Shown: positions 53,936 to 62,172 of the stretch, piece after piece
How the letters are laid out: the number at the start of each line of letters is the position of its first letter
How positions within the stretch are numbered: the first letter of the stretch is position 1
Notes under the pieces: model-generated
What the model was told of the DNA's origin: nothing
The model's input: only the letters and a program-made list of their open reading frames with translations
Databases searched by the model: none
Origin: Spirosoma validum
GTDB lineage: Bacteria; Bacteroidota; Bacteroidia; Cytophagales; Spirosomataceae
Reading direction: 5' to 3'
NCBI RefSeq assembly: GCF_014699035.1
Contig: NZ_JACXAA010000006.1
Span: 310,001 to 374,000, forward strand
Length of the DNA: 64,000 bases
Program-made: the position numbers and the translations under genes

Positions 53936-55027
53936 ATGAATATTAACCGGTTTACGCTACTTGTTAGTTTTTATCTGCTGCTAAGGCTAACTAGCTTCGC
54001 CCAGCCCGCTTCTGACCCTGTACCGTCCGGGGCTGATCCAGCCGTCACCAGTCGAAATTTAGAGCCTGCCCCTTTAGCAGGCGTAGGTTCGCCTTTTTCG
54101 ATGACGTTCACTATCGGCAATAACGGAACGGTCCCTATTAGCGGAACAAGTGTTTCTGAGCAAATGCAATTCACGATTTGCTTAACGAAAAGTGCTCCGT
54201 TGACTGCCAGGCCAGAGGAGTCATTATCAGGTAGCCTGATGAATTATTTCGATATAAGTTGGACGGGTACCTGCTTTGAAGGCCGACAAAAACAAGATGT
54301 GTCTATTAGCGCTGTTGAATTGTATGAGCTGTATATTTCAGCGGTAGCGACGAGCGCTTCTTCCAATACAGCAGTTAATGATATTGGAGCTTTCTGTAAT
54401 ATCATCCCCAATGGAAGCTCTAATCCTCAGCCAACGGATAACGACTTTGCTTCGATCTATACACACACAACGACCACAGCCATGCCTGTAGCGCTGATCA
54501 GCTTTACAGCGCAGGCACAGGAAGACCGTACGGTGTTACTTAACTGGAAAACCTCCTGGGAACACGGAAATAAAGGGTACGTAGTGGAACGTAGTAAAGA
54601 TCTAAAGGTATTTGAGCCCGTTGGTGAAATAACGGACGTAGCTAGTAATAGCAATACACTTACTCAATATCAGCTAACAGATACGGCTCCGTATCGGGGA
54701 ACCAGCTATTACCGTCTCACACAGACAGACCTGGATGGTCGAATTCATACGTATCCAGTAGTGAGCGTTGTCATTCGAAATGAGGCTTATGGCATCTATC
54801 CTAATCCCGTTCGGGACAACCGGTTTATGCTGGCTCTGGATGAACCCCAATCGGCTCTGGTACAAATGCATACCGTTTCTGGGCAGCAGGTGCCTTTACA
54901 GGCCAAAATAGCGGATGACACGCATTTAGAACTACGTAGTGAACGTTCGTTACCAATAGGGGTATATGTATTACGAGTAGAAGAGCGTGGTCAGAAGCGA
55001 CAGTACCGTCTTGTCGTTAGCGAGTAG
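53936..55027 (+). CDS. secreted protein with type A type IX sorting tail
   Basis: The protein of 363 residues has a signal peptide (1-22, SFAQ). The N-terminal ~180 residues are beta-rich and unassigned. A fibronectin-like segment follows (VALISFTAQAQEDRTVLLNWKTSWEHGNKGYVVERS, ~183-218). The last ~80 residues begin YPNPVRDNRFML and end VYVLRVEERGQKRQYRLVV, the type A C-terminal sorting domain. It should be exported through the type IX system and anchored on the outer surface. It follows the repeat-rich protein by 51 bases in the same direction, so the two may be co-expressed. Confidence 0.92.
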   Translation: MNINRFTLLVSFYLLLRLTSFAQPASDPVPSGADPAVTSRNLEPAPLAGVGSPFSMTFTIGNNGTVPISGTSVSEQMQFTICLTKSAPLTARPEESLSGSLMNYFDISWTGTCFEGRQKQDVSISAVELYELYISAVATSASSNTAVNDIGAFCNIIPNGSSNPQPTDNDFASIYTHTTTTAMPVALISFTAQAQEDRTVLLNWKTSWEHGNKGYVVERSKDLKVFEPVGEITDVASNSNTLTQYQLTDTAPYRGTSYYRLTQTDLDGRIHTYPVVSVVIRNEAYGIYPNPVRDNRFMLALDEPQSALVQMHTVSGQQVPLQAKIADDTHLELRSERSLPIGVYVLRVEERGQKRQYRLVVSE

Positions 55028-55050
55028 AGTTTTAACAGCATGAAATAAAC

Positions 55051-55086
55051 AAAAATGCCATCCAGAAGCTTCTGGATGGCATTTTT
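55051..55086. terminator. bidirectional terminator after the sorting-tail gene
   Basis: Perfectly complementary 18-nt arms (55051-55068 and 55069-55086), with A and T runs outside, lie between convergent genes. Confidence 0.93.
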
Positions 55087-55103
55087 TATGGAGAATATTT
55101 TGA

Positions 55104-55634
55104 TTAAAATTTAAACGTAACACCCAGTTTTAACGGAGCGACACTGGAACCTAGTTCAGCGAAACCACCTACACTCTCACTGAAAAAATAACGCCCACCA
55201 AGGTGAACAGGTAGGAAAATCCCCCCTACACTTCCTGCGTAATACGTACCAGAAACACCTAAATACCCCAGACCAATACCTGCATACAGATCTACCTTAT
55301 CATTGGGTATGTTGATTATCTCATTAAAGTGGTACGATCCTCGGGCACCTATATAAAAATATGATACGCCATCACCACTAATACCACTTAGCCCACTGTA
55401 GCTTAATCGACGGTAATCCACAAATCCCCCGACCGTAATGTTTTTTGTTACACCAAATTCTAGCGATGCACCTAACGATATACCAGAACTGTAGCCAAGG
55501 CCAAGGCCATAACCACCAACGCCGATACCAGCATTTAGCAGCTTACTGCCTTTATCAGGAATATATTGAGCATACGATTGAGTAGCGGCTAACAAACCGA
55601 GGACTAGTAGAATAGAAAAGTGAAGTTTTTTCAT
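55104..55634 (-). CDS. small outer-membrane beta-barrel protein
   Basis: The 176-residue protein has a signal peptide (~1-22, QSYAQ). The rest is glycine-rich alternating beta strands (GIGVGGYGLGLGYSSGISLGAS), ending in VAPLKLGVTFKF with a terminal Phe. This is typical of small outer-membrane barrels, and a specific family was not recognised. An ATG at 55632-55634 was chosen over a TTG three codons upstream. It stands alone between two terminators. Confidence 0.83.
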   Translation of the reverse strand: MKKLHFSILLVLGLLAATQSYAQYIPDKGSKLLNAGIGVGGYGLGLGYSSGISLGASLEFGVTKNITVGGFVDYRRLSYSGLSGISGDGVSYFYIGARGSYHFNEIINIPNDKVDLYAGIGLGYLGVSGTYYAGSVGGIFLPVHLGGRYFFSESVGGFAELGSSVAPLKLGVTFKF

Positions 55635-55866
55635 GTGGTTCAACTGATTTTAAGTTAAAATTTGAGACAAAGTAAACGCGAATTCATTGGGCTTACAAAC
55701 GTCAGGTTGACGTCTTATTTAGCGGTAACATAAGTCGAATACGAGGCAAACATAATCAACCAAATCTGATACGTCTATATTTTTTTGCAAAATTCTCAAA
55801 TTAATGAACTCTAAATCAATCATTTAAAAAATTTGAATTTTAACATTTCTATAACAGAATAAACAA

Positions 55867-55895
55867 AAAAGACTTCTCATAAGGAGAAGTCTTTT
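55867..55895 (-). terminator. terminator after msrA
   Basis: The 12-nt arms 55867-55878 and 55884-55895 pair perfectly. On the minus strand a T run follows. It lies about 24 bases beyond the msrA stop. Confidence 0.88.
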
Positions 55896-55918
55896 GAAAA
55901 AATACGCACAAAATTCTG

Positions 55919-56485
55919 TTAATAAGCTAGTTCTGATTTCAACTTTTCTTTAAACACTTTTTTAAATTTATCTACTTTCGGAGCGATCACGAAGGCGCAG
56001 TATCCCTGGTTTGGGTTGTTGGCAAAATAACTCTGGTGGTAAGCTTCTGCTTCATAGAACGTAGTGGCCGGGCTGATTTCCGTCACGATCGGATCAGTAT
56101 AAGCGCCCGCCTTATCTAGCTCTGCTTTCGCCGTTTCTGCCAGGCGTTTCTGCTCATCAGTATGATAAAAAATGACCGACCGATACTGTGTACCCACATC
56201 AGCTCCCTGACGATTCAGTGAAGTTGGATCGTGACTACGAAAGAACGCTTCCAATAACTCCTGATACGTAATTTTTGCCGGATCATACGTTACCTCAACA
56301 CATTCTGCATGTCCGGTTGTACCGGTGCAAACTTCCTTATACGTTGGGTTTGCTTTCTGGCCACCTTCGTAGCCTGATACCGCCGAAATAACCCCATCGA
56401 GCGATTCATATAACGCTTCTGTACACCAAAAGCAGCCCGTTCCGAACGTTGCTTTGGCCAGATTGTCTGATTGATTGGTTGTCAT
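55919..56485 (-). CDS. msrA: peptide-methionine (S)-S-oxide reductase
   Basis: The protein has 188 residues from the ATG at 56483-56485. The catalytic motif GTGCFWCTEALYE lies near residues 15-27. GYEGGQKANPTYKEVCTGTTGHAE and EAYHQSYFANNPNQGY follow, as in MsrA. It reduces methionine-S-sulfoxide in proteins. No MsrB domain is fused. An earlier start 25 codons upstream was rejected because the conserved part begins here. The promoter region is shared with the divergent ppk2 gene. Confidence 0.95.
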   Translation of the reverse strand: MTTNQSDNLAKATFGTGCFWCTEALYESLDGVISAVSGYEGGQKANPTYKEVCTGTTGHAECVEVTYDPAKITYQELLEAFFRSHDPTSLNRQGADVGTQYRSVIFYHTDEQKRLAETAKAELDKAGAYTDPIVTEISPATTFYEAEAYHQSYFANNPNQGYCAFVIAPKVDKFKKVFKEKLKSELAY

Positions 56486-56607
56486 AAGTATTGTTTTCTT
56501 TTTCGTAACTGACGGTGAACGTGTCAGCAATTTCAGGTTCATAGATAAATCCGCTACCAACGTAGTGAGACCGTTGCGAAGTCGGGTTACAACTATTCCG
56601 GTTATTT

Positions 56608-57549
56608 GTGGTTAGAACTCAAACGAATAACATATCAGACCCACGTAAAGTTTACGCAACTACGCCTGTGAAAGACTTCAATACCGACCGTTTTCGCTAT
56701 GACGGAGAAAAAACATTTAAACTAAAAAAAGCGCCCACCAAAGTAGACGATCTGTATGAAGATGATGAGCATTACGAAGCATTGCTACGTCAGCAGGCCA
56801 ACGATATCGACAAGTTACAGGAGCGAATGTATGCCTACAACCGATACGGGCTGGTAGCCGTATTTCAGGCGTTAGACGCGGCCGGAAAGGATGGTACGAT
56901 TCAGCACGTTTTCACAGGCACGAATCCAGCCGGAGTCCGCGTCTATTCCTTTAAGCGACCAACTGAGCAGGAACTCGACCACGATTTTCTGTGGCGTAGC
57001 TGGCGTGAACTGCCCGAACGTGGCACGATTGGCATTTTTAATCGGTCATATTACGAAGAAGTGCTGGTTACGAAAGTTCATCCCGAAATTCTGACGGAAA
57101 GCCAGCGCTTGCCGGAAAAAGCGACCAATGATCTGGATAAACTGTTCAAGCATCGTTATGAGGCTATCCGGAATATGGAAACGTTTCTACACCAGAATGG
57201 CTTCCCGACGATCAAATTTTATCTGCATGTATCCAAAGACGAACAGGCCGACCGGCTCATTGCTCGCATTGAAGATCCTGATAAGAACTGGAAATTTGAA
57301 GAAGGGGATGTAAACGAACGTGATTTCTGGAGTGATTATCAGGATGCCTATGAAGACTGTATCAATGAAACAGCTACCGATAAAGCTCCCTGGTACGTCA
57401 TTCCAGCTGACGATAAAAAAAACATGCGCCTGTTAGTCGGTCGAATCATTATTGAAGAACTCAAAAAATTACCCATTGTCGATCCGCAGCCCGACGATAA
57501 ACGGTTTAAAGAATTACAGAAACTGATCTCAGTAATTCGTGCTCAATAG
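56608..57549 (+). CDS. polyphosphate kinase 2 family protein (copy 1)
   Basis: The 313-residue protein has the PPK2 core: LVAVFQALDAAGKDGTIQHV (Walker A, ~80-99) and IGIFNRSYYEEVLVTKVHPE (~141-160). The adjacent FKHRYEAIRNMETFLHQNG segment is also present. PPK2 enzymes transfer phosphate between polyphosphate and nucleotides. The length is close to class III enzymes that use AMP and ADP, as described in related Cytophagia. The start is uncertain. A GTG at 56608 gives 313 residues, while a GTG at 56668 aligns exactly with the start of the second copy. No clear RBS decides. msrA is divergent upstream and the second copy follows. Confidence 0.92.
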   Translation: MVRTQTNNISDPRKVYATTPVKDFNTDRFRYDGEKTFKLKKAPTKVDDLYEDDEHYEALLRQQANDIDKLQERMYAYNRYGLVAVFQALDAAGKDGTIQHVFTGTNPAGVRVYSFKRPTEQELDHDFLWRSWRELPERGTIGIFNRSYYEEVLVTKVHPEILTESQRLPEKATNDLDKLFKHRYEAIRNMETFLHQNGFPTIKFYLHVSKDEQADRLIARIEDPDKNWKFEEGDVNERDFWSDYQDAYEDCINETATDKAPWYVIPADDKKNMRLLVGRIIIEELKKLPIVDPQPDDKRFKELQKLISVIRAQ

Positions 57550-57610
57550 TAACGCGGCAGGAAAGCCGCGCCACAAGTAGAACTCCATGGCGGCTTTCCT
57601 GCCGCGTTAC
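57549..57610. repeat. hairpin filling the gap between the two ppk2 genes
   Basis: The 20-nt arms 57549-57568 and 57591-57610 pair perfectly. A further short stem forms after a bulge. The left arm includes the last base of the copy 1 stop codon, and the right arm ends five bases before the copy 2 ATG. Confidence 0.85.
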
Positions 57611-57614
57611 GTGA

Positions 57615-58493
57615 ATGAAAAAAATCAACGCAAGCCAGTTTCGGTACGACGAAAAGAAACCGTTTTCGATCAAATCTAGTCCAACATTAATCGATCCATT
57701 TTATACTGACGAAGCTGATTTTGGTCAACAGTTAGATGCTTTATCGGTCCGGATGGATCAGGCTCAGAATCGGATGCATGCCGACGAGCATTATGGCTTA
57801 TTGGTTATCTTTCAGGCGATGGATGCAGCCGGAAAAGATAGCAGCATCCGGCGCGTCTTTAAAGGCGTCAATCCATCCCGTTTTCAGATAGCACCCTTCA
57901 AGAAACCAGCGGAGGAAGATATGAAACATGACTTTCTGTGGCGCTTCTGGCAGGAACTCCCCGAACGTGGCAACATTGGCGTCTTCAATCGGTCGTATTA
58001 CGAAGAAGTGTTGACGTTACGTGTTCACCCGGAAAAGTTACAGGATCAGCTAATTCCGGCGGACTTACTACCTAAAAACGAGCAAACCCTTTGGAGGCAG
58101 CGCTTTGGCGATATTGTTCATTTCGAAGATTACCTGTTCCGGAATGGATTTCCAATTGTCAAGTTTTACCTGAATGTGACTAAAGAGGAACAGGGAAAAC
58201 GGCTTATCGCCCGTTTGGAAGATACCGAGAAACAATGGAAGCTGAGCGAAAATGATTTGAAAGAACGAGAATTCTGGCCTGAGTATATGCAGGCGTATGA
58301 AGATACCATCAACGCAACAGCAACCAAGCAGAATCCCTGGTACGTCATTCCCAGCGATGATCGCACTAACCAGCAACTTATTATTGCGCACATTCTTACC
58401 GAAATTCTGGAGTCGTTGCCCGTTCAGTTTCCCAAAACGGACGAAAAGGAAGCTAAGAACTTGATAAAAGTAATTAAGAAACAGGATAATTAA
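57615..58493 (+). CDS. polyphosphate kinase 2 family protein (copy 2)
   Basis: The 292-residue protein is a clear paralogue of the gene before it. The Walker A segment is FQAMDAAGKDSSIRRV and the second motif is VFNRSYYEEVLTLRVHPE. The rest aligns over the whole length, including YVIPSDDRTNQQLIIA near the end. The Thr or Gly after the Walker A Asp differs (DSS against DGT), which might alter nucleotide choice. The ATG at 57615 is the only sensible start. It probably shares a transcript with copy 1 through the hairpin. Retention of both suggests different substrates or directions, which is inference. Confidence 0.94.
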   Translation: MKKINASQFRYDEKKPFSIKSSPTLIDPFYTDEADFGQQLDALSVRMDQAQNRMHADEHYGLLVIFQAMDAAGKDSSIRRVFKGVNPSRFQIAPFKKPAEEDMKHDFLWRFWQELPERGNIGVFNRSYYEEVLTLRVHPEKLQDQLIPADLLPKNEQTLWRQRFGDIVHFEDYLFRNGFPIVKFYLNVTKEEQGKRLIARLEDTEKQWKLSENDLKEREFWPEYMQAYEDTINATATKQNPWYVIPSDDRTNQQLIIAHILTEILESLPVQFPKTDEKEAKNLIKVIKKQDN

Positions 58494-58658
58494 TCAAGCT
58501 TTTACTCTTGCCAATATTGGTTTTATCGTATCCAGAGGACCGTTCAGAATCAGATTTAGCAGCTTTATCCAATTTTAAATTCTATTGAAGCCAGGGTAAA
58601 GTACCTTTACGTTGTCATGATTACAACCTAATCGTCTGTTTGATCAACAGACAACGTA

Positions 58659-61085
58659 ATGAAACATCACCTACTTGTTTATCTATTCTGTTTTTCCGTT
58701 ACGCTGGTCCCGATTGGTTCTAAAGCGCAGACTATCAATGTCCTCGAAAAAGCATCGAATAAAGGTAACCATGCTGCGTTGACGGTTAGTGGCTATATAA
58801 AGGATGCGGCTAATGGCGAAGGGCTTATTGGCGTATCGGTTTACGTAAAGGAAACCAGCACAGGAGCTGTTACGAACAATTATGGTTTTTATGCGGTAAC
58901 AGTCCCCCCCGGCAATTACAACCTCGTTATCAGCTACGTTGGGTACGCGAAACAAACGCGCTCCGTTGACCTGACAGACCGCAACATACGCCTTGACCTT
59001 GAACTTCAGCAGGAAGGTAAGGAACTTCAGGAAGTGACGGTTTCGACGAAGCGAGAGGATGATAACGTCAAAAACATTGAAATGAGCGTCAATCAGATTG
59101 ACGTAAAAACGCTGAAGCGCATTCCGGCCTTATTGGGTGAAGTTGACGTAATACGCAGCATTCAATTGCTACCCGGCGTTTCGACCGTGGGCGAGGGGGC
59201 AACCGGCTTTAACGTACGGGGTGGTAGCATCGATCAGAATCTGGTTCTCCTAGACGAAGCGCCGGTCTATAATTCTTCACATTTATTTGGCTTTTTTTCA
59301 GTCTTTAATCCCGATGCCGTTAAGGACGTAAAGCTGATCAAAGGCGGTATTCCTTCTAACTACGGCGGACGGATTGCTTCCATCCTGGACGTTCGTTTAA
59401 AAGAAGGCAATGCAAAGAAGCCCGAATTAAACGGAGGTATCGGATTAATTTTTAGCCGTTTATCCTACGAACAGCCGCTTTTTAAGGGAAAAGGTTCCTT
59501 TATCGTAGCGGCCCGCCGTTCGTATGCCGATATTCTGGCGCAACCGTTTTTAAACAGCGATCTAAAAGGTGCTAAATTCTATTTCTACGACCTGACGGCG
59601 AAAGGTAATTACCGTATCAACGACAAAAACATTGTTTTTCTCTCGGGCTACCTGGGTCGCGATGTATTTGGTTCTGACTTTGGGTTTAATTGGGGAAACA
59701 CGACGTTATCGGCCCGCTGGAACCACGTGTTCAGCGATCGCTTATTCCTGAACACAACAGCTTATTACAGCAATTATGATTATTCACTAAACACTGATCT
59801 CAAGCAGAAAAGGCCTAATGACTTCTTTCGTACAGACTCCCGTATTGTCGACTACAGTATAAAACCTGACTTTTCGATTGCGCTGGGCAAAAATTTAATC
59901 ACGTTTGGTGGGCAGGCCATTATTCATGATTTTCAACCAGGAACAGCCACAGCCGCCAGTGCAGGCAGTGTTCGCTCCTTTGGCATCGCGAACAAACATG
60001 CCCTTGAATCAGCTCTTTACATCGGCAACGAACAACAGGTTACGCCCCGATTACAACTTCAATATGGCTTACGTTACTCCTTGTTCAATTATACCGGACC
60101 AGGTGAAGCATATACGTTTTCAACAGAGATTCCACTTGGCCAACGTCGGGAAGTCGTTACAACTATAGATTACAAAGGAAACAATACGATACAAACGTAT
60201 GGCAACTGGGAGCCGCGATTCTCTGCAAAGTATGAATTGAACAACAGTAGTTCGCTAAAATTGAGCTACAATCGCCTGGCTCAGTACATTCACCTGATTT
60301 CTAATACGACAGCCTCAACACCACTAGACATCTGGACACCTTCTACTAACAACATTAAACCCCAGATTGGCGATCAGGTTGCCGGAGGCTATTTCAGGAA
60401 TTTCGGACGCTCGACCGGTACAGGTAGCGAATTTGAAGCTTCTGTAGAAGTCTATTACAAATGGCTCCAGAATCAGATCGACTATATTGATGGTGCCAGC
60501 CTGATTCTGAACAAATACCTCGAAGGTGATCTGCTAAGCGGAAGAGGGCGAGCCTACGGAGCCGAATTTTACATCAAACGCAATACAGGTGTAGTCAATG
60601 GCTGGATAAGCTATACGCTGGCGAAAACGGAGCGTCAGGTAAATGGAATTAATAATAACGATTGGTATCCAACTCGTTTCGATAAACGCCACACGTTAAC
60701 GTCGGTGCTGATGTTTGATCCGCCTAACGCGAAGCGCTGGAATTTTTCCGCTACGTTCACGCTTGCCAGTGGCACACCCGGTACGTTTCCGACCGGACGA
60801 TTTGAGTTCGATGGTCACGTAGCGCCGATCTACGAAGCGCGGAATAACTATCGTATTCCAGCGTATCATCGACTCGATTTAGCCGCTACGTTACAGGGGC
60901 GAAAACGGCCCGGCAAACGCAAAGACGATAGCTGGGTCTTTTCGGTTTATAACGCTTACGCTCGAAAGAACGCCTTCTCGGTTTATTTTCAGCCGAATGT
61001 CGATAATCCGCGGGTAACCGAAGCCATTCGGTATTCTGTTTTTGCAACGATTATCCCATCCGTCACATACAATTTTAAATTTTAA
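58659..61085 (+). CDS. TonB-dependent receptor with carboxypeptidase-like domain
   Basis: The 808-residue protein has a signal peptide (~1-23). A carboxypeptidase-regulatory-like domain covers ~40-125 (TVSGYIKDAANGEGLIGVSVYV). A plug with STKREDDNVKNIEMSVNQIDVKTLKR and FNVRGGSIDQNLVLLDEAPVY follows, then a long barrel ending in IPSVTYNFKF. Receptors of this type import large or complex substrates using the proton motive force through TonB. The substrate is not readable. The next gene is a DUF4249 lipoprotein, a common partner in Bacteroidota. No TPP-like switch was seen upstream. Confidence 0.92.
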   Translation: MKHHLLVYLFCFSVTLVPIGSKAQTINVLEKASNKGNHAALTVSGYIKDAANGEGLIGVSVYVKETSTGAVTNNYGFYAVTVPPGNYNLVISYVGYAKQTRSVDLTDRNIRLDLELQQEGKELQEVTVSTKREDDNVKNIEMSVNQIDVKTLKRIPALLGEVDVIRSIQLLPGVSTVGEGATGFNVRGGSIDQNLVLLDEAPVYNSSHLFGFFSVFNPDAVKDVKLIKGGIPSNYGGRIASILDVRLKEGNAKKPELNGGIGLIFSRLSYEQPLFKGKGSFIVAARRSYADILAQPFLNSDLKGAKFYFYDLTAKGNYRINDKNIVFLSGYLGRDVFGSDFGFNWGNTTLSARWNHVFSDRLFLNTTAYYSNYDYSLNTDLKQKRPNDFFRTDSRIVDYSIKPDFSIALGKNLITFGGQAIIHDFQPGTATAASAGSVRSFGIANKHALESALYIGNEQQVTPRLQLQYGLRYSLFNYTGPGEAYTFSTEIPLGQRREVVTTIDYKGNNTIQTYGNWEPRFSAKYELNNSSSLKLSYNRLAQYIHLISNTTASTPLDIWTPSTNNIKPQIGDQVAGGYFRNFGRSTGTGSEFEASVEVYYKWLQNQIDYIDGASLILNKYLEGDLLSGRGRAYGAEFYIKRNTGVVNGWISYTLAKTERQVNGINNNDWYPTRFDKRHTLTSVLMFDPPNAKRWNFSATFTLASGTPGTFPTGRFEFDGHVAPIYEARNNYRIPAYHRLDLAATLQGRKRPGKRKDDSWVFSVYNAYARKNAFSVYFQPNVDNPRVTEAIRYSVFATIIPSVTYNFKF

Positions 61086-61165
61086 CCTGAGCCACGCTTC
61101 CGGTGCTTACTACCGGATGGTTAAACCAAACTTGACTACCGACCTAAAAAGTTGGTGCTACAGCA

Positions 61166-62068
61166 ATGCAACGATTCTTTTTTATACCCTGTCTGTTGCT
61201 CGCAAGTCTGTTTCTGAACAGTTGCACAACCGTAATCGACGCGAAGCTCGATACAGGCCCTATCGAGCTTTCGGTGGATGCCCTCCTAACCGATCAACCG
61301 GGTTCACAAACGATACGTCTGACGCAAACAGCGGCTTACTTCGATAGCAGCACTCCGCCAGCCGCAACCAGCGCAACCGTGACCGTTTCGGATGATGCAG
61401 GAAAAACGTACTCATTTTCAGACCCTGACAACGACGGATATTACGTCTGGCAACCAACCGGAAAAGACACCCTGGGGCACATCGGACGCACGTACCAACT
61501 CACTATTGCCTATCAAGGTGAAACGTATCGGGCTAGCTCTAAAATGAATCGGGTTCCAGCTATCGACTCGCTCATTTTTGTGAAGCGGAAACTCAATCCT
61601 TTGTCAAAAAATGAGGGTTATCGGGCCGAATTTTACGCTCGTGACATTGCCGGGGCGGCAGACTACTATCGGGTTCGGTTTTTCCGTAACGGTGAGCTGC
61701 AAAATAAACCCGCGAACATCATTACGTCGCAGGACGGCGGCTTTCGGACAAGCAGCGGAGTTACGGATGGCCTGGCCTTTATTGTTCCTATTCGCCGGTC
61801 GATCAATCCAGATAGTTTGTTTGCGCTGAACGACAATGTAAAAGTAGAATTACACTCGCTTACGCTGGAAGGATTCGATTTCTGGCAGCAACTTCGCACC
61901 CAGATTACGAATGGCGGCCTGTTTGCCCCTCCTCCAACGAACGTACCAACGAACATCATCAATACCAACGCGGCCGGTCGAAAAGCAACAGGCTTCTTTG
62001 TTACGTCAGCCGTCCGCAGTTTTAGCGCTAGTGTAACCCAAGTCAATATTCGCGTTCGAGAGGATTAA
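61166..62068 (+). CDS. DUF4249 lipoprotein
   Basis: The 300-residue protein has a lipoprotein signal: hydrophobic residues followed by LFLNSC with the lipidated Cys at C20. The body follows the DUF4249 pattern, beta-rich with an early LSVDALLTDQPGSQTIRLTQT, and a final FVTSAVRSFSASVTQVNIRV. DUF4249 proteins usually follow TonB receptors such as the one encoded 80 bases upstream. They probably sit on the outer membrane facing the receptor, but their role is not established. A 40-bp perfect hairpin lies right after the stop. Confidence 0.9.
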   Translation: MQRFFFIPCLLLASLFLNSCTTVIDAKLDTGPIELSVDALLTDQPGSQTIRLTQTAAYFDSSTPPAATSATVTVSDDAGKTYSFSDPDNDGYYVWQPTGKDTLGHIGRTYQLTIAYQGETYRASSKMNRVPAIDSLIFVKRKLNPLSKNEGYRAEFYARDIAGAADYYRVRFFRNGELQNKPANIITSQDGGFRTSSGVTDGLAFIVPIRRSINPDSLFALNDNVKVELHSLTLEGFDFWQQLRTQITNGGLFAPPPTNVPTNIINTNAAGRKATGFFVTSAVRSFSASVTQVNIRVRED

Positions 62069-62070
62069 AC

Positions 62071-62154
62071 GTCCTAACATAACGAGGTCGGGTCGAGGTG
62101 GTGTCAGGTTCGAAAACCTGACACCACCTCGACCCGACCTCGTTATGTTAGGAC
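62071..62154. repeat. perfect 40-bp hairpin after the DUF4249 gene
   Basis: The arms 62071-62110 and 62115-62154 are perfectly complementary over 40 bases around the 4-nt loop CGAA. It starts two bases after the DUF4249 stop and ends 18 bases before the convergent gene's stop. It is GC-rich and has no T tract, so it is not a standard terminator. Confidence 0.95.
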
Positions 62155-62172
62155 ACTTCCTGTGTACTCTTG

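Noticed and set aside
62071-62154. possible insertion-sequence end
   Set aside because: No transposase gene or flanking target-site duplication was seen, so I report a hairpin only.
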